Assembly (NCBI RefSeq): GCF_023630175.1
Contig: NZ_JALLIN010000042.1
Span: forward strand, 1 to 63,809
DNA length: 63,809 nt
DNA from: Streptomyces cellostaticus
Lineage (GTDB): Bacteria > Actinomycetota > Actinomycetes > Streptomycetales > Streptomycetaceae
Direction: 5' to 3'
Below the pieces are notes generated by a model. It saw only the letters and a list, made by a program, of their open reading frames with translations. It was not told where the DNA came from and made no database searches. A program made the translations under genes and the position numbers. Positions 25,811-33,545 of the stretch are shown in pieces; position 1 is the stretch's first letter; each line of letters opens with the position of its first letter.

Positions 25811-26605
25811 TCACTTCTTCCCCTCGGCCCTCTCGGGATCGGCCGCCTTGGGGCCCGAACCGCCGCCGCCGCGCGACGTGTCGGCCGTCGCGTGGTCCGA
25901 GCCGCCGCCCCCGCCACCCGCCGTGCCACCGGCCGTGCCGTTGCCGGGGTGGCTCGGCTGCGCGGAGGGCGTCGCCCGCGCGGCGCAGTACTCGGCCACG
26001 GCGTCCTCGCCGCCCGCGGCGGCGACGAGCCGCCGCCAGGCCGTCGCGTCCAGCGCCCTGCCCCGGCCCCGGACCTGTTCGTAGGCACGGCAGTGCGCGC
26101 GCATGTCCTCGGCGGTGCCGGGGTGGTGCGGACCGGCCGAGGGGGCCGCGGTGCGATCGGGGCCGGCGCTCTGCTGCCGGGGTGCCGTGCTCGCGGGCGG
26201 CGGGGTACGGGGCGGTCCGGTACCACCGCCGTCGTCGTCGTGCCCGTCGAACCCGGGGGCGCCCATCGTCGCGAAGGCGACGCCGCCCAGTGTGAGGCTC
26301 GCCAGGAACACGGAGAGCGTGGTCCGCACCGGGAGCCTCGCGCCGCGCGGGCGCCCGGGCCGCCAGTCGTCCCGGCGCCGGGTCCGCGCCCGCCGCTGCC
26401 CGGAGTCCCGGGCGGTGCGGAAGGCGGCCACGGCGCGCCGCTCGGCCTCGGGGTCGACCCCGCCGCTGCCGTCCCCGCGGAGCGCGGCGCCGACGCGGGC
26501 CTCGAACCCGGTGTCCGGACCGGCCGGCGCGGAGCCCAGGGCGGTGCCGCCGGGGTGCCCGCGCCGGCGGGCGGGCAGCCCCTCGCCGCTCAGCCGTTCA
26601 CCCAT
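25811..26605 (-). CDS. membrane-anchored partner of the second ECF sigma factor
   Basis: About 264 residues from the ATG at 26605; a GTG at 26659 in the same frame is an alternative start. One membrane helix lies near 95-115 (TTLSVFLASLTLGGVAFATM). The cytoplasmic AERRAVAAFRTARDS and the extracytoplasmic element HCRAYEQ then RRLVAAAGGEDAVAEYC line up with the partner protein of the first module. The order of parts is the same: cytoplasmic AAFR helix, one helix through the membrane, low-complexity Gly/Ser/Pro, two-cysteine element, low-complexity tail. There is no ZAS motif. An anti-sigma role is inferred from position and topology. The gap to the sigma gene is 120 bases. Confidence 0.65.
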   Translation of the reverse strand: MGERLSGEGLPARRRGHPGGTALGSAPAGPDTGFEARVGAALRGDGSGGVDPEAERRAVAAFRTARDSGQRRARTRRRDDWRPGRPRGARLPVRTTLSVFLASLTLGGVAFATMGAPGFDGHDDDGGGTGPPRTPPPASTAPRQQSAGPDRTAAPSAGPHHPGTAEDMRAHCRAYEQVRGRGRALDATAWRRLVAAAGGEDAVAEYCAARATPSAQPSHPGNGTAGGTAGGGGGGSDHATADTSRGGGGSGPKAADPERAEGKK

Positions 26606-26725
26606 GTTCGTTCCCGTCCCTGGTCGGCCCGCCGGATCCTCCGGTGAGCCTCGTGCCACTGCCTCTGCTGGTTCCGCCGCCGGCGCTGCTTCTGCCTTGT
26701 ATGTACGGCGGCGGGCCGTCGCCGT

Positions 26726-27361
26726 TCACTTCGACTCCCCCAGCGTCCGGGGTCCGTCATCCGTCACAGCGCCGTCCGCGGCGCCCGGCCCGCCCAGTTG
26801 GCGGGCGAGCCGCTTCAGTCCGCGGTACGCGGCGGTGCGGACCGCGCCGGGGCGCTTGCCGAGCACCCGCGCCACGGAGGGGCCGTCGAGGCCGACGACC
26901 ACCCGGAGCAGTACGGCCTCGGCCTGGTCGCGGGGCAGGGCGCGGACCAGTTCGAGGGCCTGCCGGGTGGAGATGGACTCCAGCGCCTGCTCATGCGTGC
27001 TGTGCGGTCCGGGCAGGTCCAGTACGTCCTGTTCGAGCGTCGCGGCCGCCCGGGGCCGAACCCGCTGTCTGCGCAGATGGTCCAGTGCCCGGTGGCGGGC
27101 GATGGTCGCGGTCCAGCCGCGGAACCCGGCGCCGTCGCCCTTGAACCGTCCCAGGTCGCGGGCTATCTCCAGCCAGGCGTCGGAGGCCACGTCCTCCGCG
27201 TCCTCGCCGACCAGACCGCGCAGGTAGCCGAGCAGGCCCGGCTGCACCATCCGGTACGCCGCCGCGAACGCGGCCTCGTCCCCGTCCTGGGCCCGCGCGA
27301 CGGCAGCGCCCAGATCCCCGTCGTACGCCCGTACGCGGCGGGGTTCGCCTCCCTGGCCCAA
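26726..27361 (-). CDS. ECF RNA polymerase sigma factor (paralogue)
   Basis: A 211-residue ECF sigma factor. Region 2 includes AAFAAAYRMVQPGLLGYLRG, EDVASDAWLEIARDLGRFKG and FRGWTATIARHRALDHLRR. Region 4 includes LVRALPRDQAEAVLLRVVVG and LGKRPGAVRTAAYRGLKRL. The only start upstream of region 2 in this frame is a TTG at 27361, supported by GAGGA about 6 bases before it. Close similarity to the sigma factor at 24886-25548 shows a duplication. It may be co-transcribed with the upstream hypothetical gene ending at 27426. Confidence 0.9.
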   Translation of the reverse strand: MGQGGEPRRVRAYDGDLGAAVARAQDGDEAAFAAAYRMVQPGLLGYLRGLVGEDAEDVASDAWLEIARDLGRFKGDGAGFRGWTATIARHRALDHLRRQRVRPRAAATLEQDVLDLPGPHSTHEQALESISTRQALELVRALPRDQAEAVLLRVVVGLDGPSVARVLGKRPGAVRTAAYRGLKRLARQLGGPGAADGAVTDDGPRTLGESK

Positions 27362-27425
27362 GAACCGTCCTCGTCCGTACCGGGCCCGGGCCGTCCCCGA
27401 GCCCCAAGGTCATCAGCGCCGCAGC

Positions 27426-27899
27426 TCACAGATTTGTCACAGCGCGCGGCGCGTTCGCCGCGAGCCGTCGGGCGGCGGTCCTGCGCACCCGGCCGTGCAG
27501 GGTCAGGCAGAAGGTCTGCAGGGACTCCTCGGGGCCGCCCGCGTCGAAGCGGTTGACGACCTTGCCGAGCGGGTTCCAGACCCGCCCGTCCCCCATGCGC
27601 ACCCCGGCCGGCTGCCCGAAGTACGCGCGCCGGCCGGCGTCGAAGTCCACCCACACCGCCCCCGCGCGGCGCACCAGCACCTCGCCGACGTACGCCCCCA
27701 GGCCGAGCAGGGTCTCGCGGGCCCGTTCCCGGTCGGCTCCGCCCTTGCGCAGTCCGTCGATCAGGAAGTCGACGAGCCGCAGGCTGCGCTCGGAGTAGTC
27801 CAGCGGCAGCCGGCCGCGGGCGGTGACCCGCGTGACGAGGGCGTCCGCCCGCGCCCGCATCTCCTCGGCGACCGACAGGCGTTCGCACACTTCCCGCAT
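27426..27899 (-). CDS. conserved hypothetical protein, paralogue of the protein at 31564-31971
   Basis: A 157-residue cytoplasmic protein of unknown function. The core reads LDYSERSLRLVDFLIDGLRK, then LLGLGAYVGEVLVRRAGAVW, then DGRVWNPLGKVVNRFDAGGP and SLQTFC. The same motifs in the same order occur in the protein at 31564-31971, so the two are paralogues within 4 kb. The pattern loosely recalls DUF3806-type proteins, but I am not confident of that. AGGGGGA precedes the ATG. It lies upstream of an ECF sigma gene on the same strand with a 64-base gap. Confidence 0.75.
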   Translation of the reverse strand: MREVCERLSVAEEMRARADALVTRVTARGRLPLDYSERSLRLVDFLIDGLRKGGADRERARETLLGLGAYVGEVLVRRAGAVWVDFDAGRRAYFGQPAGVRMGDGRVWNPLGKVVNRFDAGGPEESLQTFCLTLHGRVRRTAARRLAANAPRAVTNL

Positions 27900-28081
27900 G
27901 GGACGGTTCCCCCTTGGCTCGGCTGTGGGGGGAACACCGGGCCGCGGTCCCCCGGTTGCTCAAGCGGAGGCGCACCCGCGAACATCACGGGCCGCGGAAG
28001 TGTCCATCGCCACACCCGGAAGTTCCCGGTGGCGTACAACCATGAGCGGCGCTCAGGCATCTGCGCCCGGGACGAGCGCGT

Positions 28082-28588
28082 TCAGGGCGCCGGTTCCGTG
28101 CTCGGCGGGACCGGGTCGACGCAGTCCACGAGGACCACGCGGTGTGCCGTGTCGACGTGGAACGAACCGGTGTAGCGCCCCTGGGTGACGGAGCGGTCGA
28201 GCCGGTCGCTGCGCCGCCACCGGGCCTCGCCGGGGAGGAACTCCACGATCTCCCCGGGCAGCCCCTGCGGAGCCTGCGCGACCGGGTCCTCCCCCAGGTC
28301 CTCGACGATCCCGGCGAAGGCCGCGGGCGCGAGTTCGACGACACCGACCAGCCGCACGTCCGTCGGCCCGGGCACCCGTCCGTCCCCGGCGTTCAGGACC
28401 ACACCGCACCAGTGCACCCGCTCCGGCGTCCCGAAGGCGGGGAAGCGCCTCTCGATCGGCGCCGGGTCGGACCGTACGGAACACCGGTCCTGCCCGGCCG
28501 CGCCGTCGTCGGGCGAGGCGCACGCGGTGAGCGCGGCGAGCGCGGCCGACACCCCTGCTCCCGCGGCGAGTACGCGTATGTGTCCCAT
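28082..28588 (-). CDS. putative lipoprotein
   Basis: About 168 residues. From the ATG at 28588 the protein begins MGHIRVLAAGAGVSAALAAL followed by TACAS, a type II signal with lipobox LTAC. That favours this start over in-frame ATGs at 28603 and 28633, which would give a long n-region. The mature part holds several cysteines (DRCSVRSDP, VHWCGVVL, VLVDCVDP) and ends Pro-rich. I do not recognise the family. It is divergent from the PGRP amidase gene, and the shared intergenic DNA carries a small perfect inverted repeat. Confidence 0.7.
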   Translation of the reverse strand: MGHIRVLAAGAGVSAALAALTACASPDDGAAGQDRCSVRSDPAPIERRFPAFGTPERVHWCGVVLNAGDGRVPGPTDVRLVGVVELAPAAFAGIVEDLGEDPVAQAPQGLPGEIVEFLPGEARWRRSDRLDRSVTQGRYTGSFHVDTAHRVVLVDCVDPVPPSTEPAP

Positions 28589-28663
28589 TGCCGACCACTC
28601 CATCCGCTCGTGCGCACCGGACCGTTCCCGCATCTGTGACGTTCGACGCCCACCGGGCGCTGA

Positions 28664-28678
28664 ACAGGTGTCACCTGT
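28664..28678. promoter_or_regulatory. perfect inverted repeat in a divergent promoter region
   Basis: ACAGGTG-T-CACCTGT, a 7-bp palindrome with a one-base centre. It lies between the lipoprotein gene (start 28588, minus) and the amidase gene (start about 28723, plus). Position and symmetry suit a dimeric regulator. No binding protein is indicated. Confidence 0.4.
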
Positions 28679-28722
28679 GTGGCAGGCGATGTCACCGTGT
28701 TCATTCTCTAGGGGTGGGACAG

Positions 28723-31404
28723 TTGAGTCCTCGCAGGACCCATGCGTACAAACCGCTCAGCCTCAGGCGACGGGCGTGGCTGACGCTCGGAGCCGTGGTG
28801 CTGGGCGGTGCCGGGGCGGTCACCTACGCGGTCGCGGACCCGGGCGCGCACGACGACGGCAAGGGCGCGGGCCGCAGGGCCTCCGTGCACACAGTGAAGC
28901 TGGCGGACCAGGGTGGGGGCCGCCGCGGGCTGGGCAAGCGGGACACCGAGCGGTTCAGCGCCGCGATGCTCACGTGGGACGACGAGCGGTCCGAGCTGAA
29001 GGGCACACCGGAAATCCGCTACCGCTCCCGGGAGACCGGGACGTGGTCGGACTGGGCGAAGCTGCCCGACGACCCGTTCTCCGCCGACGGCGCCGAGGGC
29101 GCGCGGGCCAAGGCGCGCGGCGGCACGGGGTCCATGTGGACGGGCGACGCGGACGGCGTGGCGGTCCGGGTGGTCGACGCCGACGGCACCACGACCTCCG
29201 GGCTGCCGGCCGGGATGGACGTCAAGCTGCTCGACCCGGGCACGGACCCCGCGGGCAGCCCGGAGCCGGCCGCGTTCGCCGCGGAGACCACGTCACCGGA
29301 ACCGTCCGGCTCGTCGTCACCGGCGGACTCCCCGGCGCCCGGTGACTCGGCGTCGGCCCCGGACACCTCGTCCCCCTCGCCCTCGGTGTCCGACTCCACC
29401 GGCGTGTCCGCCTCGCCGTCGGTGTCCGACTCGGTCTCCCCGTCCCCGTCGAGCACCGTCCCGGAGCCGCGCCCGTCCACGGTCGTCAAGCCGCCGGTCG
29501 TCACGCAGGCCGAGTGGGGCGCCTCCACGGACTACGACGGCACCCCGAGCTACGGCACGGAGATCAAGGCCGCCGTCATCCACCACACCGGTGTCGACAG
29601 CGACAACGCGGTGTCCTGCGCCGACTCGCGGGCCCGGATGCGCACGATCCAGCAGGAGCACTTCTCCCGCGGCTACTACGACATCGGCTACAACTTCGTC
29701 GTCGACCGCTGCGGCCAGATCTTCGAGGGCCGCAGCGGCGGCATGGACCTGCCGGTGGTGGGCGCTCACGACATCGGGTTCAACACGAACACGCTCGGCA
29801 TCTCCTACATCGGCAACTACATGTCGGCGCACCCGTCCCGGGCCGCGCTCGACTCGATCGCCCGGATCGTGGCGTGGAAGTTCGGCATGTACGGCATCGA
29901 CCCGACCGGCAAGGTCACGCTGACCTCCGGCAGCCCCAAGGGCCAGGACGGCAACCTGGTCGACACGGGCGAGGAGATCACCCTGCCCCGGGTCTTCGGG
30001 CACCGGAACACCAACTCCACCCTCTGCCCCGGCGACAACCTCTACGCGAAGCTGCCGCTGATCGCCGCGCTGGCCAGGACCCCCGGCATCTCGCACGCGC
30101 TGCCGACCTCCGACCGCGACCGGGACGGTCTGGCCGACCTGGTGGCGGGCACCCCCAAGGCCAACTCGGTGACGGTCGTGCCGGGCGGGGTCGACGGCCC
30201 GGTCCCCGCCGGGAAGCTCACGCTCACCCAGAGCAGCCCGGGCGTCCCCGGCGCCTCCGAGTCCGGTGACGGCTTCGGCGCCGCCACCGCATGGGGCGAC
30301 GTCAACGGCGACGGCTACGCCGACCTCGCGATCGGCGTGCCCGGCGAGGACGACACCAGCGGCCACGCCGACCGGGGCGCGGTCACCGTCATGTACGGGC
30401 CCGCCCTCGACTCCGGCTTCTCGTACACCACGTCGGGCGGCGTCACGGCGACCGGCGCCAAGCTCGGCTCCACCGTCGCGGTCGGCGACTTCGACGCCGA
30501 CGGCAAGGCGGACGTCTTCTCGGCCGGCACCGGCGCGGGCGGCAACTGGAACGTCCGGCTGACCGGGGGCGCCACCACCTCCGGCACGCTGACCACCGCC
30601 ACCGGCTCCATCGCTCAACTGGACGCCACGACCGGCGACTTCAACCGGGACGGCTACGCCGACGTCGCCCTCAACTACCGGGACGCGGGCGGTGTCGGCC
30701 GTGTCGTGCGGTTCGCCGGCTCGGCGGCGGGCCTGACCAAGGCGGGCGTCCTCTCGGTCAAGGGCGGCCGGTCGGTCGCCGCCGGTGACGTGGACGGCGA
30801 CGGCTACGACGACATCGTCATCGGCCAGCCGTACACGAGCGAGTCCGGGGGCAGGCAGGGCGGCCAGGTCACCCTGGTGCGGGGCTCCTCCACCGGGTTC
30901 ACCACCACCGGCATGACCACCATTCACCAGGGCACCTCCGGCGTCCCCGGCGCCGACGAGTCCCGCGACGCGATGGGCGCCTCCGTCTCGATCGGCGACT
31001 ACAACGGCGACGGCTACCCGGACGTCCTGACCGGCCTGCCCGGTGAGGACCTCACCCGGAGCGGCACCGACCGGCCCAACGCGGGTGCGGCGCTCCTGAT
31101 CAAGGGCAGCGCCTCCGGACTCACGGGCTCCGGCGCGATCGCGGTCTCGCAGGAGACCTCGGGCATTCCGGGCGTCGCCGAGAAGAGCGACAAGTTCGGC
31201 TCGTCGGTGTCCCTGGCCGACCTGTCCGGGTACGGGCGCGCCGACCTGGCGTTCGGCGCGGCGGGCGAGGACAGCGGCAACGGCCTGCTGACGTACCTGC
31301 CGAGCAACGGCTCCGGCCTCGGCTTCAGCCAGGCCGTCGCCTTCGGCAGGACGACGCTGGGTCTGCCGACGGGCGCCCGGATCGGCGAGACGCTGACGCC
31401 GTGA
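28723..31404 (+). CDS. secreted peptidoglycan-recognition amidase with FG-GAP repeats
   Basis: An 893-residue exported protein. An N-terminal signal or anchor helix (about 18-38) is followed by an extracytoplasmic domain (about 45-165). A Ser/Pro/Thr/Asp-rich linker comes next (about 185-250). An amidase_2/PGRP domain covers about 258-450 (TQAEWGAS, AVIHHTGVDS, YDIGYNFVVDRCGQIFEGR, GHRNTNSTLCPG). The zinc ligands are expected in IHHT, GHR and the downstream Cys region. The last 430 residues carry FG-GAP/VCBS repeats with DxDGDGYxD motifs that bind calcium. It should cleave the MurNAc to L-Ala bond. The TTG at 28723 follows GGGGTGGG; a GTG at 28714 is the alternative. A terminator follows. Confidence 0.9.
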   Translation: MSPRRTHAYKPLSLRRRAWLTLGAVVLGGAGAVTYAVADPGAHDDGKGAGRRASVHTVKLADQGGGRRGLGKRDTERFSAAMLTWDDERSELKGTPEIRYRSRETGTWSDWAKLPDDPFSADGAEGARAKARGGTGSMWTGDADGVAVRVVDADGTTTSGLPAGMDVKLLDPGTDPAGSPEPAAFAAETTSPEPSGSSSPADSPAPGDSASAPDTSSPSPSVSDSTGVSASPSVSDSVSPSPSSTVPEPRPSTVVKPPVVTQAEWGASTDYDGTPSYGTEIKAAVIHHTGVDSDNAVSCADSRARMRTIQQEHFSRGYYDIGYNFVVDRCGQIFEGRSGGMDLPVVGAHDIGFNTNTLGISYIGNYMSAHPSRAALDSIARIVAWKFGMYGIDPTGKVTLTSGSPKGQDGNLVDTGEEITLPRVFGHRNTNSTLCPGDNLYAKLPLIAALARTPGISHALPTSDRDRDGLADLVAGTPKANSVTVVPGGVDGPVPAGKLTLTQSSPGVPGASESGDGFGAATAWGDVNGDGYADLAIGVPGEDDTSGHADRGAVTVMYGPALDSGFSYTTSGGVTATGAKLGSTVAVGDFDADGKADVFSAGTGAGGNWNVRLTGGATTSGTLTTATGSIAQLDATTGDFNRDGYADVALNYRDAGGVGRVVRFAGSAAGLTKAGVLSVKGGRSVAAGDVDGDGYDDIVIGQPYTSESGGRQGGQVTLVRGSSTGFTTTGMTTIHQGTSGVPGADESRDAMGASVSIGDYNGDGYPDVLTGLPGEDLTRSGTDRPNAGAALLIKGSASGLTGSGAIAVSQETSGIPGVAEKSDKFGSSVSLADLSGYGRADLAFGAAGEDSGNGLLTYLPSNGSGLGFSQAVAFGRTTLGLPTGARIGETLTP

Positions 31405-31415
31405 CCCGCTGAGTC

Positions 31416-31456
31416 CCCCGGCCGCACCGTGCCCCGCCAGGCAGGTGCGGCCGGGG
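31416..31456 (+). terminator. hairpin terminator
   Basis: A perfect 13-bp stem (31416-31428 with 31444-31456) begins 12 bases after the amidase stop. A second GC-rich inverted region follows towards 31560 and may serve the convergent gene ending at 31564. Confidence 0.75.
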
Positions 31457-31563
31457 CCGTGTACCGGCCGGGATCCCACCACGCGGGGGGCCCGGCCGAC
31501 GCGTGTCCCCGGGAGCCGGTACGCGGCGCCGCACCCGTCGGTACCGCGCCGCGCCCGGCGCCG

Positions 31564-31971
31564 TCAGTCGGCCGGCCCGCTCGTGGCGTCCCGGCACAGC
31601 AGGCGCAGGGAGCCCTGGCCGGCGTAGGCGCGGCGGGCCTCGTCGATGGGGTCCCACAGGCGGCCGTCGGGCGTGCGGATCCAGTGCTCGCCGCCGGACG
31701 ACCACCACTCGGCGCCGCCGCGGCGCACGACGACCTCACCGGCGTAGGCGCCGAAGCCGCGCAGGGCGTGCTCGACCGCCGCGTACGGCGGCCCCTCGCG
31801 GCGGATGCCGTCGATCACCCGGTCCACCCGCCACAGGCTCTGCACCGAGTAGTCGAGCCTGAGCCGTGCCCCCTCGCGCAAGGCCGCCACCGTGTCCGCG
31901 GCCCAGCGGGCGGGCTTGGCCGCGGCCTGCGGCCGGGTCTCCTGCTGTGCTGTCACGTAGTGCGCTGTCAC
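31564..31971 (-). CDS. conserved hypothetical protein, paralogue of the protein at 27426-27899
   Basis: About 135 residues, starting at a GTG at 31971 or 31956. The core motifs RLDYSVQSLWRVDRVIDGIR, ALRGFGAYAGEVVVRRGGAE, DGRLWDPIDEARRAY and SLRLLC match the paralogue near the sigma module in sequence and order. It has no signal or membrane helix. Function is unknown. Neither candidate start has a convincing ribosome binding site, so the N-terminus is uncertain. The gene is convergent with the amidase. Confidence 0.65.
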   Translation of the reverse strand: MTAHYVTAQQETRPQAAAKPARWAADTVAALREGARLRLDYSVQSLWRVDRVIDGIRREGPPYAAVEHALRGFGAYAGEVVVRRGGAEWWSSGGEHWIRTPDGRLWDPIDEARRAYAGQGSLRLLCRDATSGPAD

Positions 31972-32165
31972 ACAGGGGAAAGCGGGCCGCACGGCGCATC
32001 CGTCACAGTGATCCGGTCGGCTTCGCGCAACCGGCGCGGGACCGCTCCACCGCGGCCGCGGGACGGACACAGGACTCTCCCGGCGCCGGGGGCGACGGCG
32101 GGCCGTCCCCTGGCGGCGGTCCGGCCGGCCACGGCCACCCGGGGCCGGCGCTCCGGTACGGCGGT

Positions 32166-32723
32166 TCAGCCGCGGCCGCGGGCCCGGCGGGAGACGACGG
32201 CGCTCAGCACCCGGCGCCCCTCGACCGACACGTCCAGGGCGCGGCGCAGGCCGTTCGTGCCGTGCTCGGCGAGCAGTTCCAGGACGACGGTCTGGCGGCG
32301 CAGCTCGGCCGCCACGAGCGGGGGCAGCCCCTCGGCGTCCCCGGTACGGCCGGCCTCCACGTCGCCGGAGTCGTCCGGGCCCTCCGCGGCGGGGTCGAGG
32401 AGACGGTGGATGCGCAGGGAGGCGACGGAGCAGGCGTCCGCCCAGGCGCGTACCGCCTCGGCGGTGCGCTCGGCCGGGGCCTCGTCCAGCATGCGGTGGG
32501 CGAGCCGCGCGGCCTCGTCCTCGTCGGAGTCCTCCGGGCCGAGGGCACCGCGCGCCTTCTCCAGGCCACCGGTCCAGTCCGAGCCCTCGGCGACGCTCGC
32601 CCACAGCGGGCGCAGCACCTCGTCGTCACCGCCCAGCAGGGGCACGCACCGGTCCAAACAAGCCAGCCCGCTCACGGCCAGCCCCCGTTCGCCGGCCTGC
32701 GCGATCAGTTCCACCAGGCTCAT
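32166..32723 (-). CDS. hypothetical protein
   Basis: A 185-residue acidic, helical, cytoplasmic protein. It starts MSLVELIAQAGERGLAVSGL and has a conserved-looking core, RTAEAVRAWADACSVASLRI. No signal, membrane helix or known domain is apparent. Codon bias across the whole frame is typical of a real gene. It is separated by about 190 bases from the upstream-lying paralogue at 31564-31971 and by 90 bases from the DUF4328 gene, all on the minus strand. Confidence 0.65.
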   Translation of the reverse strand: MSLVELIAQAGERGLAVSGLACLDRCVPLLGGDDEVLRPLWASVAEGSDWTGGLEKARGALGPEDSDEDEAARLAHRMLDEAPAERTAEAVRAWADACSVASLRIHRLLDPAAEGPDDSGDVEAGRTGDAEGLPPLVAAELRRQTVVLELLAEHGTNGLRRALDVSVEGRRVLSAVVSRRARGRG

Positions 32724-32814
32724 GGAAGCCTCCCTCGCCGGGGCACCGCCTTTACGGAGCCCGCACTTCCCCTTACTGCGTGCAACGGGCCGAGGGTGTC
32801 ACAGACGAAGCTTT

Positions 32815-33483
32815 TCAGCCAAGTGCCGAGACGAAGACGGGACCGGCCAGGACCCTGTTCCGCTGCATGCGGGTCAGCCTGAGGACGACCAGCACGGCGA
32901 GGACCGCGGCCGCGGCGTCGAGGGCGTCGGCGACCAGCATCTGACGCAGGGCGCTGCGCCAGCCCACCGCGCCCCGGGCCGTGTGGGACACGCCTTGCGC
33001 CACCCGGTCGGCGAAGAGCGACACGATCCACAGCGTCCACCAGGAGTTGACCAGGCCGTGACCGGGCCGGTCGGCCCAGGCGGCGCTGGCGTCCCAGGTG
33101 TCGAGGGTGACGCGGCGCGGGAACCACAGGTTCACGACCGGACAGAACCAGCTCCCGATCGCCCAGCCGCGCGACTTGCTGTGCATGGCGGCGTCGAAGA
33201 CCTCGGCGTTGACCCGGACCCGGTGGAACCAGCACAGGAACACGACCGCCGTCGCGAGCAGGGCGAGGGACTGGACGGCGCCGGACGCCTCGTGGAGGGC
33301 GTGGGCCCGCTCGCCGCGGCGGAGCGCGGCCTCGCCGTCGATTCCGTTCAGGATGTCGTCGGCGACCCGGATCTCGAGCACTTCGGTCCAGATGGCGAAC
33401 AGGTCGGCGGCGACGACCAGCCCGAGCAGTGCGACGGTGGCACGGCCGAGGCCCAGTGGTGAGCGCAGGCGTGCTGCGGACAT
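32815..33483 (-). CDS. DUF4328 membrane protein
   Basis: A 222-residue membrane protein with four hydrophobic helices. The family motif is visible as GWAIGSWFCPVVNLWFPRRV, followed by DTWDASA. Helices lie near 12-35, 65-88, 145-165 and 185-205. The ATG at 33483 is preceded by a GGGGG stretch. DUF4328 proteins are common in Streptomyces and have no assigned function. It follows the hexosaminidase gene on the same strand with a 62-base gap, so the two may be co-transcribed. Confidence 0.85.
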   Translation of the reverse strand: MSAARLRSPLGLGRATVALLGLVVAADLFAIWTEVLEIRVADDILNGIDGEAALRRGERAHALHEASGAVQSLALLATAVVFLCWFHRVRVNAEVFDAAMHSKSRGWAIGSWFCPVVNLWFPRRVTLDTWDASAAWADRPGHGLVNSWWTLWIVSLFADRVAQGVSHTARGAVGWRSALRQMLVADALDAAAAVLAVLVVLRLTRMQRNRVLAGPVFVSALG

Positions 33484-33545
33484 GATCGAGACCCCCGTGC
33501 CCCCGTGTGATGCGGTACGCGGAAGATACCGCGCCCGGCGGCCGC

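Noticed and set aside
25811..27361. Classical ZAS anti-sigma factor
   Set aside because: Neither partner protein contains the HxxxCxxC zinc motif, so only a general membrane-partner call is made.
29280..29500. Ser/Pro/Asp codon repeats in the amidase linker as a DNA repeat array
   Set aside because: The repeats are irregular at DNA level and are explained by a low-complexity protein linker (SPSPSVSDS type).
29317..31482. 721-codon minus-strand open frame opposite the amidase
   Set aside because: It mirrors the DxDGDGYxD repeats, which give long antisense frames in GC-rich DNA. There is no independent start or domain.
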